A stretch of DNA of 64,000 bases from Candidatus Cacconaster merdequi (GTDB taxonomy: Bacteria; Bacteroidota; Bacteroidia; Bacteroidales; UBA932): the NCBI GenBank assembly GCA_018064345.1, contig JAGHVK010000066.1, positions 52,540 through 116,539 of the forward strand, given 5' to 3'. The translations under genes were made by a program, and so were the position numbers. Shown piece after piece: positions 15,830 through 23,390 of this stretch. Positions within the stretch are counted from its first letter, which is position 1; each line of letters begins with the position of its first letter. The notes under the pieces were generated by a model. That model did no database searches. It was given only the letters and a program-made list of their open reading frames with translations, and was not told the DNA's origin.

Positions 15830-17206
15830 TCAGAACATATAGTCCCAGGCTGGGAGCTTGACTGGCTTGCTCTTGAGGGCCTTGACAGCCTTTTCGCTGA
15901 GATACTGTCTCTCAATGACTATGCGGAAGAGGTACTCGTTGAACCACTCATCGGTGAAGGTGAGATATCCGTGGTGGCCGGAGGCAGCTCCCCAGCTGTT
16001 CTCGAACTCCCATTTCACAGGTACGTCGTTCTCGTCAGTGTCGCAGCCTATCAGGGTCATCGCGTGAGAAGAGCCGCTCTGACGGGTGAGAATCCTCGCC
16101 TTCTTGTCCATATCGAGCTTGATCCCGAAGAGGGATTCATAGTCGTAGTTCTCCACGTCAAGTATGCCCTCCTGCCTGTTGAACTGCTTGCCTACGTCGC
16201 AGGAAACGTAAAGAGGAGTGTTGTTCTTGATGGATGCAAGGGCCGCGGGCTTGATCTCTTCGTTAGGGAGGTTGAGATATACCCAGTTCACGCCTTCATA
16301 CGTATTGCGGTAGTTCTCAATCTCATAGACTTTGTAGTACTCACGTGTTGGGTCGTTCATGATCATCACGTAGTTCTCCGGATTGTACTCAGCGCTTACT
16401 ATCCCTTTGTAAAATTCAAGAGGTGTGGTGGTTATGGCCTTTATATCTCCATTGGCATCCTTGTACCTCCAGGTAAATTCCGCAGGCGGCTCTCCCATAC
16501 AGAGAGCAAGTATGCGGTAGACTCCTTTGAGAATCTCTATCTTCTTTGTTTCCAAGAGTTTCTTGCCGTCGTTCGATGCGGCTGCCTCACGCAGTTTCCA
16601 TCCGCCGGTACGAAGATATTCATTGAGAAGAGCATCCATTTGGGAAGTGTTGTCGGAGTGTTCGGTTTCAGGCATTACGCTTTGAGGAACAACTCCATAT
16701 TTCTCGGCCACATCGTAGAAGAGATTCCATACTCCGCCGTCCGCAACAGGTGATTTGAAAAGATTCACCACGTCACGGTCGTTCATATCGCGGTCCGCTG
16801 TCTGAATCACATTCTCAAGAAAGAGGTTGGCCTTCTCGAACAGATCCCAGAAAAAACAGTAGTTGTGTGAGAAATCGAACTCGTTCAGATTATATTTCTT
16901 CATTACGGTCGGGCGCAGCACGTTCATAGAGGTGAACATCCAGCAGCGTCCGGAACTTTTCTGGTTGGTGATTCCCTTGACGTCCACACGGTACTTGAAG
17001 AAATGGTCCACCTTGCCCTGAACTTCGTGGTTTGTGGCAAGGGTTTTAAGGTCTTTGTTGGTCGTGATTATGTTCTGAAGGGCTGTAGTCTGCGGATCTT
17101 TGGTGAAGCTTCCACGAATTTCCTCCAGTTCGGCCTTTCCTATGTTCTGGGCCGTGGCAGTCAGGCACAGAGTGGCTGCGGCCAATGCAAGCAAGATGCG
17201 TCTCAT
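15830..17206 (-). CDS. Exported C1-family cysteine peptidase (bleomycin hydrolase / aminopeptidase C type)
   Basis: From the ATG at 17206 the protein has 458 residues with a signal peptide 'MRRILLALAAATLCLTATAQ'. The upstream ATG at 17230 overlaps the previous gene and would spoil the signal. Papain-fold motifs of bleomycin hydrolase are present: the active Cys in 'NQKSSGRCWMF' (C88), His in 'GSSHAMTLIG' and Asn in 'EFENSWG'. The family works as a hexameric aminopeptidase in the cytoplasm elsewhere; Bacteroidales members often carry a signal, implying periplasmic peptide trimming. The gene follows pepP after 20 bases. Confidence 0.92.
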   Translation of the reverse strand: MRRILLALAAATLCLTATAQNIGKAELEEIRGSFTKDPQTTALQNIITTNKDLKTLATNHEVQGKVDHFFKYRVDVKGITNQKSSGRCWMFTSMNVLRPTVMKKYNLNEFDFSHNYCFFWDLFEKANLFLENVIQTADRDMNDRDVVNLFKSPVADGGVWNLFYDVAEKYGVVPQSVMPETEHSDNTSQMDALLNEYLRTGGWKLREAAASNDGKKLLETKKIEILKGVYRILALCMGEPPAEFTWRYKDANGDIKAITTTPLEFYKGIVSAEYNPENYVMIMNDPTREYYKVYEIENYRNTYEGVNWVYLNLPNEEIKPAALASIKNNTPLYVSCDVGKQFNRQEGILDVENYDYESLFGIKLDMDKKARILTRQSGSSHAMTLIGCDTDENDVPVKWEFENSWGAASGHHGYLTFTDEWFNEYLFRIVIERQYLSEKAVKALKSKPVKLPAWDYMF

Positions 17207-17211
17207 ATTTA

Positions 17212-17228
17212 GTTTCAAAACTGGTTTC
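17212..17228 (-). repeat. Recurrent boundary motif, near copy
   Basis: On the minus strand: GAAACCAGTTTTGAAAC. It lies across the end of pepP and just before the ATG of the C1 peptidase (17206). Confidence 0.5.
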
Positions 17229-18624
17229 AATCTCTTTGTGACATCTCTTCTTCAACCTCCTGAGCGGTAATCGGCAGACGCTTCGAGCCGAGGAGTCGAG
17301 CACCGCCGGAAGTGATGAGCAGGTCGTCCTCAAGACGTATTCCACCGAAATCGTAATAGCTCTCAAGGCGGTTGAAATCAATGAACTGAGCATTGTGGCC
17401 CTCTTTCTTCCACTGTTGGATAAGAGCCGGGATGAAGTAGATGCCCGGTTCGTCGGTGATTACGTGGCCTGCCTTCAGGGAGCGGGCCATACGCAGAGAA
17501 CCGAGCCCCAGTTGTGAAGAACGCTTCTGGTCAGGGTCGTAACCTACTGTATCTTCGCCGAGATTCTCCATATCGTGGACATCGAGTCCCATATTGTGTC
17601 CGAGTCCGTGAGGCATGAAGAGACCTTGTACGCCGGCGGCGACCATCTCCTCCACATCACCGTGAAGCAGGCCGAGGTTCTTGAGCCCCTGCACGATTAT
17701 TCTGCTGGCTCCAAGGTGTATATCCCTGTATGTCACACCCGGGCGGGCATTCTCAAGGGCATAGTTGTTGGCTGTGCAGACAATTGTATAGATATCTTTC
17801 TGCTGTTGGGTGAACTTGCCTGAGCAAGGCCAGGTGCGGGTGTTGTCGGAGCAGTAATGTGAGTTGATTTCAACTCCGGCATCAATCAGAAGCAGTTTTC
17901 CATCGGTGATAATGCCTTCGTGGGCGTGGTTGTGCATAGTCTCTCCGTGTTGGGAGAGGATGGTTGCGAAAGAACACATATAGCCCTCACTCTGACATAC
18001 ACCTTCCATCACTCCTACAAGTTCCTGCTCTTTCATACCGAGGCGCATCATCTTCATAGCGGTATAATGCATCGCATATCCAAGGTTGCAGGCCTTGTCA
18101 ATCTCCTCTATCTCACAAGGTTCCTTGATGAGCCTCATACCGGAGACTGCCTTTGTCAGATCTTCGCTCGCGGCCTCCTTCTCCTGACCGAAGCCGATGC
18201 CGAGCACCTGATGCAGGTAAATGGTGTTGTCGTGGCGGTACTGGGGAGTGAAATGTATCCTGCGACCTTTTGCCTGAGCCTCTTTCAGCACATTCTCAAG
18301 CTTGCAGAAAGGTGCTGTATCTAAAACGCCCACTTCAGCGGCTTGCTCGGATACAGACGGTTGAGGTCCCATCCAGATGATGTCGTCCATATCCACATCG
18401 TTTCCGAAGATGGTCTCCTTGCCGCTTTCAAGGTCTATGACTGCCGCGAATCCCGGTTTGTCAATGCCGAAATAGTAGAGGAAAGTACTGTCCTGACGGA
18501 AAAGATAGGTGTTGTCAGGATAGTTGCAAGGTGCTTCGTTGTTGCCGAGGAAAAGAAGGATGCCCTCATTGAGCATTCCTTTCAGGCGCTGACGCCTTGA
18601 TACATAAGTTTCTTTAGAGAACAT
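17227..18624 (-). CDS. Xaa-Pro aminopeptidase (M24B)
   Basis: A 465-residue metallopeptidase that removes the N-terminal residue before proline. Residues about 1-170 form the creatinase-like N-terminal domain ('LFLGNNEAPCNYPDNTYLFR'). The pita-bread catalytic domain has all five metal ligands: Asp in 'LLLIDAGVE', Asp in 'CSDNTRTWP', His in 'MPHGLGHNMGLDVHD', Glu in 'ITDEPGIYF' and Glu in 'GGIRLEDDLLIT'. No signal peptide, so cytoplasmic. It belongs to the same unit as the peptidase and esterase downstream and lies 16 bases after the hydrogenase gene. Confidence 0.94.
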   Translation of the reverse strand: MFSKETYVSRRQRLKGMLNEGILLFLGNNEAPCNYPDNTYLFRQDSTFLYYFGIDKPGFAAVIDLESGKETIFGNDVDMDDIIWMGPQPSVSEQAAEVGVLDTAPFCKLENVLKEAQAKGRRIHFTPQYRHDNTIYLHQVLGIGFGQEKEAASEDLTKAVSGMRLIKEPCEIEEIDKACNLGYAMHYTAMKMMRLGMKEQELVGVMEGVCQSEGYMCSFATILSQHGETMHNHAHEGIITDGKLLLIDAGVEINSHYCSDNTRTWPCSGKFTQQQKDIYTIVCTANNYALENARPGVTYRDIHLGASRIIVQGLKNLGLLHGDVEEMVAAGVQGLFMPHGLGHNMGLDVHDMENLGEDTVGYDPDQKRSSQLGLGSLRMARSLKAGHVITDEPGIYFIPALIQQWKKEGHNAQFIDFNRLESYYDFGGIRLEDDLLITSGGARLLGSKRLPITAQEVEEEMSQRD

Positions 18625-18640
18625 TTTCCCTGTATTATTT

Positions 18641-20113
18641 TCAATGAGTATCTTTAAGTCCGTTGTCGTCGCGGTCGAAATGTTCTGACCAGAGGTTTAC
18701 GGATTCCATCAGGTCGCCCTTTGCAGCCTGACGTCCGTACTGGTCCACGTCACCGATGTTCTTGACGCCGTGGTTTATGCAGAGAGGTCCGTTGACGCAG
18801 CCGCCCACGCAGGCCATTCCTTCGAAGAAGTTGTACGGGCTCTTTCCTAACTTGAGCAGCATAAGGTTGTTGCGGCACTCTTCGATGCCGTTCATGGCGA
18901 CAGGCTTGATTCCCTCTATGCCGTTTTTCTGAGCTAAGTCCTGAAGTCCGGCCGAGATTCCTCCGCTTCTTGCGAAGATGCGTCCGAAGAAGGATGCGTT
19001 CTCAAGAGGAGTCCCTTCCAGAGTGGTGGTGTCAATCCTGCGGGCATCCACGAAGGCCTGCAACTCTTCGAAAGACATCACGCTGTCAACGGAACTCTCG
19101 GTGCGAGGGTGCTTGATCTCTCCTTTCTTCGCCACGCAAGGGCCTATGAACACTATCTTGCAGTTTGGATCCATCTTCCTGAGCAACAATGAAGTCTCAA
19201 CCATCGGAGAAGGTGAGTGGGAAATCATCGGACGAATCTCAGGGAAGTATTTCTCAACGTATGTCACGAATGCAGGGCAGCAGGAAGTCGTCATCGCTCC
19301 GCCCTTCTCCTTCCACTCCATCGCCTCGTGGTAGAGTGTGATGTCGGCTCCGAGCGCCGCCTCGAACACTGAATGGAATCCGAGCATCTTTATGGCTGTA
19401 ACAAGCTGCTCCACACTTGAATAGCGGCACTGACTCACTATGGAAGGAGCCACCACTGCATAGACCTTGTACTTCGTGTTGTTTTCAGAACCTTTGATAA
19501 GATTCACTATATCAACTACATAACTCTTGTCTACGAGGGCTCCGAAAGGGCACTGCGTGATGCACGCTCCGCAGGAGATGCATTTGTCGTTGTCAATCTT
19601 GGCCTTCTTCTCGGAATTCATCGAGATGGCCTTCACCTTGCAGCTGACAATGCAGGGACGGTGCTGTGCTATTATCGCCCCGTAAGGGCAGGCTTTGGCA
19701 CACTTGCCACATTCGATGCACTTCTCCTTGTCCACGGTTGCGTGGCGGTCAACTATGCTGATTGCTCCGCGCGGGCAGTTCTCGGCACAGGCGTGCGAGA
19801 TGCACCCACGGCAGGCAGGTGAGACATATATCCCTCCGATAGGACACTCGTCACAGGCTATGTCAATCACTTCCACTACGTTGGGATTGCTTTTGTCGCC
19901 TCCCATAGCCATCTTCACGTTTTCCTGTACGATGGCTCTTTCCTTGTAGATGCAGCACCGCAGTTCGGATTTGGGGCCAGGACTCACCACTTTCGGAATA
20001 TCAAGGTATGCGTTGTCGAGGTTCCCGTCGTAGGCGCGGCGGATTACCTCTTTGAGTACCTTGTATTTGAACAATTGGACGTCTGTATCGAAAACTCTTT
20101 GGCTTTGAAGCAT
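18641..20113 (-). CDS. [FeFe] hydrogenase, monomeric, group B-like
   Basis: A 490-residue iron-only hydrogenase; the enzyme makes or consumes H2 with ferredoxin. The N-terminal third holds Cys-rich iron-sulfur sites, including two 4Fe-4S ferredoxin motifs ('CIECGKCAKACPYGA' and 'CISCGACITQCPFGA') and a further cluster 'CRGCISHACAENCP'. The H-cluster motifs follow: L1 'TSCCPAF', L2 'GPCVAKKGE' and L3 'EGMACVGGCVNGP'. The form 'TSCCPAF' and the overall domain order fit group B. The ATG at 20113 is used; the frame extends to a TTG at 20149 inside the promoter. Maturation genes hydEFG are not in the window. Its operon partners are peptidases, which is unexpected. Confidence 0.93.
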   Translation of the reverse strand: MLQSQRVFDTDVQLFKYKVLKEVIRRAYDGNLDNAYLDIPKVVSPGPKSELRCCIYKERAIVQENVKMAMGGDKSNPNVVEVIDIACDECPIGGIYVSPACRGCISHACAENCPRGAISIVDRHATVDKEKCIECGKCAKACPYGAIIAQHRPCIVSCKVKAISMNSEKKAKIDNDKCISCGACITQCPFGALVDKSYVVDIVNLIKGSENNTKYKVYAVVAPSIVSQCRYSSVEQLVTAIKMLGFHSVFEAALGADITLYHEAMEWKEKGGAMTTSCCPAFVTYVEKYFPEIRPMISHSPSPMVETSLLLRKMDPNCKIVFIGPCVAKKGEIKHPRTESSVDSVMSFEELQAFVDARRIDTTTLEGTPLENASFFGRIFARSGGISAGLQDLAQKNGIEGIKPVAMNGIEECRNNLMLLKLGKSPYNFFEGMACVGGCVNGPLCINHGVKNIGDVDQYGRQAAKGDLMESVNLWSEHFDRDDNGLKDTH

Positions 20114-20146
20114 CTGTTTGGAGATTTTTTGAGATAATACGGACTG

Positions 20147-20173
20147 CAAAGATAGGAAAACTTGCTAACTTTG
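20147..20173. promoter_or_regulatory. Divergent promoter pair: hydrogenase operon / HAD phosphatase
   Basis: CAAAGATA (20147-20154) is TATCTTTG on the minus strand, 34 bases before the hydrogenase ATG. TAACTTTG (20166-20173) is a plus-strand -7 box, 13 bases before the HAD phosphatase ATG. The two lie back to back, 11 bases apart, so the polymerases would compete. The HAD mRNA would have a leader of only some 8-10 bases. Clear -33 boxes are not visible. Confidence 0.6.
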
Positions 20174-20186
20174 CAGAAAAAACGGA

Positions 20187-20819
20187 ATGCCTTGCATTAT
20201 TTTCGATTTTGATGGAACTCTCGCTGATACCGAGAAAGGAATAACTGAAACTTTTCAAAGGACCCTGGAAAATATGGGCCGGGAAAGAGTGGATGTGGCC
20301 AGGATTAAGGGCGTGATAGGGCTTCCCCTGAAGCAGAACTTCACGGACGGGGCGGATATGGCGGATGAGGATGCTGATCGGGCCGTGGTGATATACCGTG
20401 AGCTCTTTATGGATATAGCCTTGCAGACAGTTACTCTCTTCCCAGGTGTGAAGGAGGCTCTGAAAGCACTGTCGGACAGGAAAATACCTATGGCAATAGC
20501 CTCTTCCAGGGGAGAAGGGTCGCTAAGGGAACTCTCACATTTCCTCGGCATTTCTGAATATATCCCTGACAACCATATATTCGGAGTGGAGTCAGTCGCA
20601 CGTCCGAAACCGGCTCCGGATATGGTCTATGCCATCCTTGCGAGACTAGGTGCAAAGCCGGAGGAGACACTCGTGATAGGGGACACTACATTTGACATTG
20701 AGATGGGTCGTGCCGCAGGTGCTCATACCTGCGGTGTCACATATGGCAACCAGCCGGCCTCCAGACTGAAGACGGCTCTTCCTGACTACCTTGTGGATGA
20801 CCTTCGCAGACTGATATAG
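20187..20819 (+). CDS. HAD-superfamily phosphatase (phosphoglycolate phosphatase-like)
   Basis: A 210-residue protein with the HAD motifs in order: 'IIFDFDGTLADT' (nucleophile Asp), 'MAIASSRG' (motif II Ser/Thr), Lys in 'ARPKPAPD' (motif III) and 'LVIGDTTFDIEMG' (motif IV). A cap domain sits between motifs I and II. This is the layout of phosphoglycolate phosphatase and beta-phosphoglucomutase-type enzymes; I cannot tell the substrate. It stands alone and converges on the stealth-family gene. Confidence 0.9.
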   Translation: MPCIIFDFDGTLADTEKGITETFQRTLENMGRERVDVARIKGVIGLPLKQNFTDGADMADEDADRAVVIYRELFMDIALQTVTLFPGVKEALKALSDRKIPMAIASSRGEGSLRELSHFLGISEYIPDNHIFGVESVARPKPAPDMVYAILARLGAKPEETLVIGDTTFDIEMGRAAGAHTCGVTYGNQPASRLKTALPDYLVDDLRRLI

Positions 20820-20867
20820 CAGGCTCTTTACTGTGCCCGATTGCCAAGAACCGTTGCAGGACAGGTT

Positions 20868-21746
20868 CTATAATTCAAACCTTGATTTTTCCGGAAACAG
20901 TTTGTCGAAACAGTGGAGCAGTGTGCCTCGGAAAGCTTCGAACTTTTCGGTGGACATTTCTACATCGTTGATACAGACAATCTTCCTGTCAGGAGCATTC
21001 AGGAATCTTTCAATCTTTTCGGGAGTTGCCACAGAAAGGGAAAAATGTTTCCTGCTGATTCTCCTTGATATGGCGTGCCCGCAATGGAAACTGTAGTTCA
21101 GGAACAGGTGCTGATTCAGATTGCAAGGCCTGCGGAGAGGTGAAATGCTTGCATCTATTTCGTTTGCAGCTATTTCAGATAATTTGTAACAATCTTGTTT
21201 CAGCATCGGGGTGCAGATATGCTGCGGTCTGATAAAGAATATGGAAGGTTTCAGCCCGGCTGCCTTGCGGGCAATCCTGTCGGATTGCCGCACCTGCTTT
21301 TTGAAAAGACTCCCCGCAATGATATGGCGGGAGAATCCAGTGGTCAATCTGCCGTCAGAATAAAAGTCATCTTCCGAACAAGGCATCACAGGAAAGATGT
21401 CATCGTTAAAATAGACATATCTGTCATCGAGCCCCGGAATCCTGTGCAGGAACATCTCTATTGCGGCACTGTTGAATACCGGAAGATACTTTTGAGGTAT
21501 GATATCCTGATGGAGAACCACTTTCAGATGGTTGCGGTCGGCCCATTGCGGAACCTGGCTTTCTCGGGCAACGACAAGATATACGTTCCGGACGAAAGGC
21601 ATATTCTTCTCTATCCCGCGCAGCAGGTATTTCAAGGTTCCCCAGTCACGGAACCGTTTCGCAAGAATCGGCTTCCCGGTTGTATTATGGTAATCTTGTT
21701 GCCACAGAGGGTCTTGCCCATCTACAAATGTAATTACAGCATCCAT
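20868..21746 (-). CDS. Stealth-family sugar-phosphate transferase
   Basis: A 292-residue protein with the conserved regions of Stealth proteins: CR1 'MDAVITFVDGQDPLW', CR2 'RFRDWGTLKYLLRGIEKNMP' with 'VRNVYLVV', then 'VYFNDDIF'. Stealth proteins transfer a hexose-1-phosphate from a nucleotide sugar onto capsule or exopolysaccharide. It is usually found in a polysaccharide cluster; here it is the last gene of an operon with a PAP2 phosphatase and a flippase-like membrane protein, which suggests that the envelope glycan or lipid is modified. No signal peptide or membrane segment is seen. Confidence 0.85.
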   Translation of the reverse strand: MDAVITFVDGQDPLWQQDYHNTTGKPILAKRFRDWGTLKYLLRGIEKNMPFVRNVYLVVARESQVPQWADRNHLKVVLHQDIIPQKYLPVFNSAAIEMFLHRIPGLDDRYVYFNDDIFPVMPCSEDDFYSDGRLTTGFSRHIIAGSLFKKQVRQSDRIARKAAGLKPSIFFIRPQHICTPMLKQDCYKLSEIAANEIDASISPLRRPCNLNQHLFLNYSFHCGHAISRRISRKHFSLSVATPEKIERFLNAPDRKIVCINDVEMSTEKFEAFRGTLLHCFDKLFPEKSRFEL

Positions 21747-21768
21747 AATGACAGAGTCTGAGAGAAAA

Positions 21769-22374
21769 TCATTTCAAGACAGGTTCCAGACCGCTCCTTT
21801 TCATAATGTACCTCGCTGCTCTTCCGAAGACATATCCTGCTGCCAGCCCTATGACCAGTCCGGTCATAACGTCACCGAAGAAGTGCTTGCCTACGAAAAC
21901 GCGGCTCATACCTACCGATACGGCCCACAGGATTATGAGGGCTCCGTAGATTCTGTACCGGCGTCTCCTGTCGCTTCTGAATGCTACCGATGAGCATATT
22001 GCGAAACCGAGGGCATTGGCGGCGTGTGCGGAAAAGAAGCCGTAACGACCTCCTTTGCCTTCAAGTATCACAAGCCCCTTTGAGACCATATCCTTGTCCC
22101 AGCAAGGGCGAAGCCTTTCGAAATAATCTTTTGTAAAGTTTGAAAACTGGTCACATACCAGTATTGTGAGGCCGATTGCGGCAATTGAAATCAGGGCTCT
22201 CTTCCATCCGAGGTTGCGGAAGAGGAACAGGGCGACTATGACGTACAGTACTGCCCAGGTGGCCTCGTGGGAAAGAGCCTGCCATACGAAGTCGCTCATA
22301 TTGCAGTGAGCCGAGTTTATGGCAAGAGTTATATCCTTGTCAATCTGATGGAGCTGTTGGAGGATATCATTCAT
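21769..22374 (-). CDS. PAP2-family membrane phosphatase
   Basis: A 201-residue membrane protein with about five hydrophobic segments and the three PAP2 signature blocks: 'KDYFERLRP' (KxxxxxxRP), 'YGFFSAHAAN' (usually PSGH; here SAH) and 'SRVFVGKHFFGDV' (SRxxxxxHxxxD). Such enzymes hydrolyse undecaprenyl diphosphate, lipid A phosphate or phosphatidylglycerol phosphate. Its stop codon lies inside a copy of the boundary motif. Between flippase-like and stealth genes it probably recycles or trims a lipid carrier. Confidence 0.88.
   Translation of the reverse strand: MNDILQQLHQIDKDITLAINSAHCNMSDFVWQALSHEATWAVLYVIVALFLFRNLGWKRALISIAAIGLTILVCDQFSNFTKDYFERLRPCWDKDMVSKGLVILEGKGGRYGFFSAHAANALGFAICSSVAFRSDRRRRYRIYGALIILWAVSVGMSRVFVGKHFFGDVMTGLVIGLAAGYVFGRAARYIMKRSGLEPVLK
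21771..21786 (-). repeat. Recurrent boundary motif, copy
   Basis: Minus strand: GAACCTGTCTTGAAAT, at the junction of the PAP2 and stealth genes. The TGA stop of the PAP2 gene is formed by the last bases of the motif and the two that follow (AAATGA). Confidence 0.75.
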
Positions 22375-22385
22375 AGGACACTGTT

Positions 22386-22401
22386 ATTTCAAAGCTGGTT
22401 C
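22386..22401 (-). repeat. Recurrent boundary motif, copy
   Basis: Minus strand: GAACCAGCTTTGAAAT, at the junction of the flippase-like and PAP2 genes. The TGA stop of the flippase-like gene lies in the motif (CTTTGA). Confidence 0.65.
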
Positions 22402-23375
22402 TTTTTCCTGAGAGACAGGCGGAAGTATGAAATGACACCGAGGATTATTATCAGTATGGCGTGCAGTTCGTGGCTCAGGGTCGCAAAGAGGATACCTGAG
22501 TCCCACTGTGCCCCATAAAGGCTTGAAAGTGTCAGTGCGACAAGGTAATGATAAGCTCCGATGCCTCCTGGGACAGGTATCACGGATGCAAGGTTTCCGA
22601 CTGCTGAAATGAACAAGGCATCGATGAAAGAGGATTCGCTGAAAACGGGTATCGCTTTCAGTATGAAGAAGGTCATCAAGATGTACATCAGCCAGATGGC
22701 GCAGGTGTAAAGAGCGAAGAGCAGTTTGTTGTCAATCTTCCTGAAACTTGCCAGTCCTTTGCCGAGCCCGGATGTGAATCCGGCGATTTTTCCGAAGAAC
22801 CTGTTCCTTTCCCTGAAATGGAATACTGCCCAGATGAAAATTACAATGAGTGTGATGCCTGCGAGCACGATCCATAGAAGGGAAGTGTCGGCGTCCGATA
22901 CCAACGGATTCCAGATGTTATCCATAAAGAATCCTCCGAAACGGCTCCAGTTCAGGAACAGCACGCTGACAATCAGCACAGCGATTGCAAGGATATCCCA
23001 GATTCTCTCCATCAGGACCGTTCCGAAAATCTTCTCAAAACTTGCGCGTGGGGAAGATACATAACCGCACCGCACGATTTCTCCGGAACCGGGAAGGACT
23101 ACGTTGGTAAGGTTTCCGACATTGTTCGCGTCCCATACTTCAAGCAGGCGGCAGCCACTGTCCAGTGGCTTGATGAGCGCCTTCCAACGGAACATCCTGA
23201 AAACCAAGGCTCCGATTGAAGCGAGGATATACAGCGCCACATATCCCCATCTCGTTTCAAGGAATCCGTTCCAGAAAGAGTCCCATTCGACGCTGCGGAA
23301 AGCGAAATAGACCAGAACTCCGGCCAGGATGAAGGACAAGGAGTATTTTATTATGCTGTTGGCTGATATCTTCAT
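22389..23375 (-). CDS. Flippase-like / lysylphosphatidylglycerol synthase TM-region protein
   Basis: A 328-residue integral membrane protein of the UPF0104 / LPG-synthase transmembrane family. About eight hydrophobic stretches are visible. Characteristic sequences are 'FRMFRWKALIKPL', 'LPGSGEIVRCGYVS' and 'VIPVPGGIGAYHYL'. In MprF this domain flips aminoacylated lipids; stand-alone members are thought to move lipids or lipid-linked sugars across the membrane. The catalytic aminoacyl transferase domain of MprF is absent. The ATG overlaps the boundary motif that fills the 15 bases after the aldo/keto reductase stop. Confidence 0.85.
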   Translation of the reverse strand: MKISANSIIKYSLSFILAGVLVYFAFRSVEWDSFWNGFLETRWGYVALYILASIGALVFRMFRWKALIKPLDSGCRLLEVWDANNVGNLTNVVLPGSGEIVRCGYVSSPRASFEKIFGTVLMERIWDILAIAVLIVSVLFLNWSRFGGFFMDNIWNPLVSDADTSLLWIVLAGITLIVIFIWAVFHFRERNRFFGKIAGFTSGLGKGLASFRKIDNKLLFALYTCAIWLMYILMTFFILKAIPVFSESSFIDALFISAVGNLASVIPVPGGIGAYHYLVALTLSSLYGAQWDSGILFATLSHELHAILIIILGVISYFRLSLRKKNQL

Positions 23376-23390
23376 TTCAAGGCAGGTTCC
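23374..23390 (-). repeat. Recurrent boundary motif, copy with start codon
   Basis: Minus strand: GGAACCTGCCTTGAAAT, then G. It exactly fills the gap between the TAA of the aldo/keto reductase gene and the ATG of the flippase-like gene, whose A and T are the last two bases of the motif. Confidence 0.8.

Noticed and set aside
15761-16753. 330-codon frame on the plus strand
   Set aside because: It lies antisense to the C1 peptidase, whose catalytic motifs and signal are clear; the plus-strand translation shows no family features.
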